This document shows, in pieces, positions 63,503 to 64,000 of a DNA stretch of 64,000 bases. A model generated the notes under the pieces. The model searched no databases. It was not told the origin of the DNA and saw only the letters and a list, made by a program, of their open reading frames with translations. The DNA is from UBA1672 sp964351365. GTDB lineage: Bacteria > Pseudomonadota > Alphaproteobacteria > Micavibrionales > Micavibrionaceae. Made by a program: the position numbers and the translations under genes. The stretch lies in the NCBI GenBank assembly GCA_964351365.1, contig CAYGNP010000012.1, positions 1 through 64,000 of the forward strand. The letters run 5' to 3'. Position 1 is the stretch's first letter, and each line of letters opens with the position of its first letter.

Positions 63503-64000
63503 ATGATAACAGACAAAGAAAAAACATCACTGGCCTCAGAATCAGATGTAGAAAATGGTAAAAGGCTTCTGGGTTTTTGGGCACGCAGTGACTTGCCACC
63601 GCACCTTATTAGGACATTAAATCTTTATAACCTTGATGTGAGAATAGATGAAACTGAAGGTTCATATCATTTGTTTTCAAGAGATCCCAAACAGCATCCG
63701 CGCAACATGTTGCCAGGGTTCATACTTGCACACACAGAAGCAAGACAAAAAAGTCTTTCAATGGATCTCAATACTCTTGCTCATGCGCTCGAATTTCTTC
63801 ATCAGCCGGTACGTGTTGCCACAAGACACGCCATATCCCAAAAGCATGAAACCGAAATAGCTGACATCGCAAAAACAATTCAAGATCATGAAAAATTGAG
63901 AGAAATAGGCAATTTTCCAGCAAAGTATGATGAGCTTAATGACGCACGTAAAAGACATAAAGCTCTTAGACGAGAAGTCAACGCGCTGGATCACCGGAAA
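63503..64000 (+). CDS. hypothetical protein (5' part, cut by window edge)
   Basis: An open frame of 166 codons from the ATG at 63503 to the end of the window. It starts 6 bases after the Tat-signal gene and so belongs to the same operon. There is no signal peptide; the ribosome site is weak (GGATAAACCAGA). The first 110 residues look globular (RLLGFWARSDLPPHLIRTLN, LAHALEFLHQPVRVATRHAI) and the rest becomes helical and charged, possibly coiled coil (TEIADIAKTIQDHEKLREIG). Function unknown. Confidence 0.65.
   Translation, partial: MITDKEKTSLASESDVENGKRLLGFWARSDLPPHLIRTLNLYNLDVRIDETEGSYHLFSRDPKQHPRNMLPGFILAHTEARQKSLSMDLNTLAHALEFLHQPVRVATRHAISQKHETEIADIAKTIQDHEKLREIGNFPAKYDELNDARKRHKALRREVNALDHRK

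Overview
The window looks like part of an alphaproteobacterial chromosome of roughly even base composition. The evidence is indirect: the DUF3489/DUF2924/large serine recombinase module, a TorF-type porin, Fur-type boxes and general protein character. No rRNA or taxonomic marker gene is present, so the assignment is an inference. Three blocks can be seen.

Block 1 (1-8343, minus strand) is a copper/silver efflux island. A Cys-containing secreted leader protein (7966-8343) is followed by a tightly overlapped CusC-B-A type tripartite pump (6625-7869, 5291-6628, 2140-5304), a two-helix ion-channel protein and a bufferin-like DUF2282 peptide. A second Cys-rich secreted protein precedes a second TolC-family gene that runs off the left edge. 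The pump has the methionines of monovalent-metal CusA proteins.

Block 2 (about 8.5-55.5 kb) is a siphovirus-like prophage and its accessory genes. From the right come a large serine recombinase (52798-54531), a likely regulator, a recombination/replication module (Sak4-like ATPase, SSB-like protein, SF2 helicase, Cas4/RecB-like nuclease, primase-helicase) and a RuvC-like resolvase with two resolvase-like neighbours that lack catalytic residues. Then follow the small terminase, two DNA methyltransferases, the large terminase and the head genes (portal, S49 protease/scaffold, Mu gpT-like capsid). Tail genes, three receptor-binding/tail-spike candidates, a lysis cassette and an acetylesterase-like tail protein complete the late region. 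Nearly all of this is on the minus strand in ATGA-overlapped runs. A few genes run the other way: DUF3085, DUF3489, DUF2924 and the recombinase, the first three groups sharing an unusual 34-bp upstream element. At the left end lie a structured RNA with a terminator, two small genes, and a nucleotidyltransferase-DUF6602 pair that resembles a two-gene defence cassette.

Block 3 (55.5-64 kb) is host chromosome with mobile-element scars: tRNA-Ser(GCU), an OprP-like porin behind a Fur-like box, a chemotaxis receptor, a TorF-family porin, degraded IS630 and IS1595 copies and a 97-bp miniature element with the IS1595 ends. A divergent pair of Fur-box-controlled genes of unknown function follows, and a further unknown gene is cut by the right edge.

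The most promising leads are the NTase-DUF6602 pair, the shared 34-bp element, the structured RNA at 8.5 kb, the iteron-like repeats downstream of the primase-helicase, and the bufferin-like peptide inside a Cus operon.
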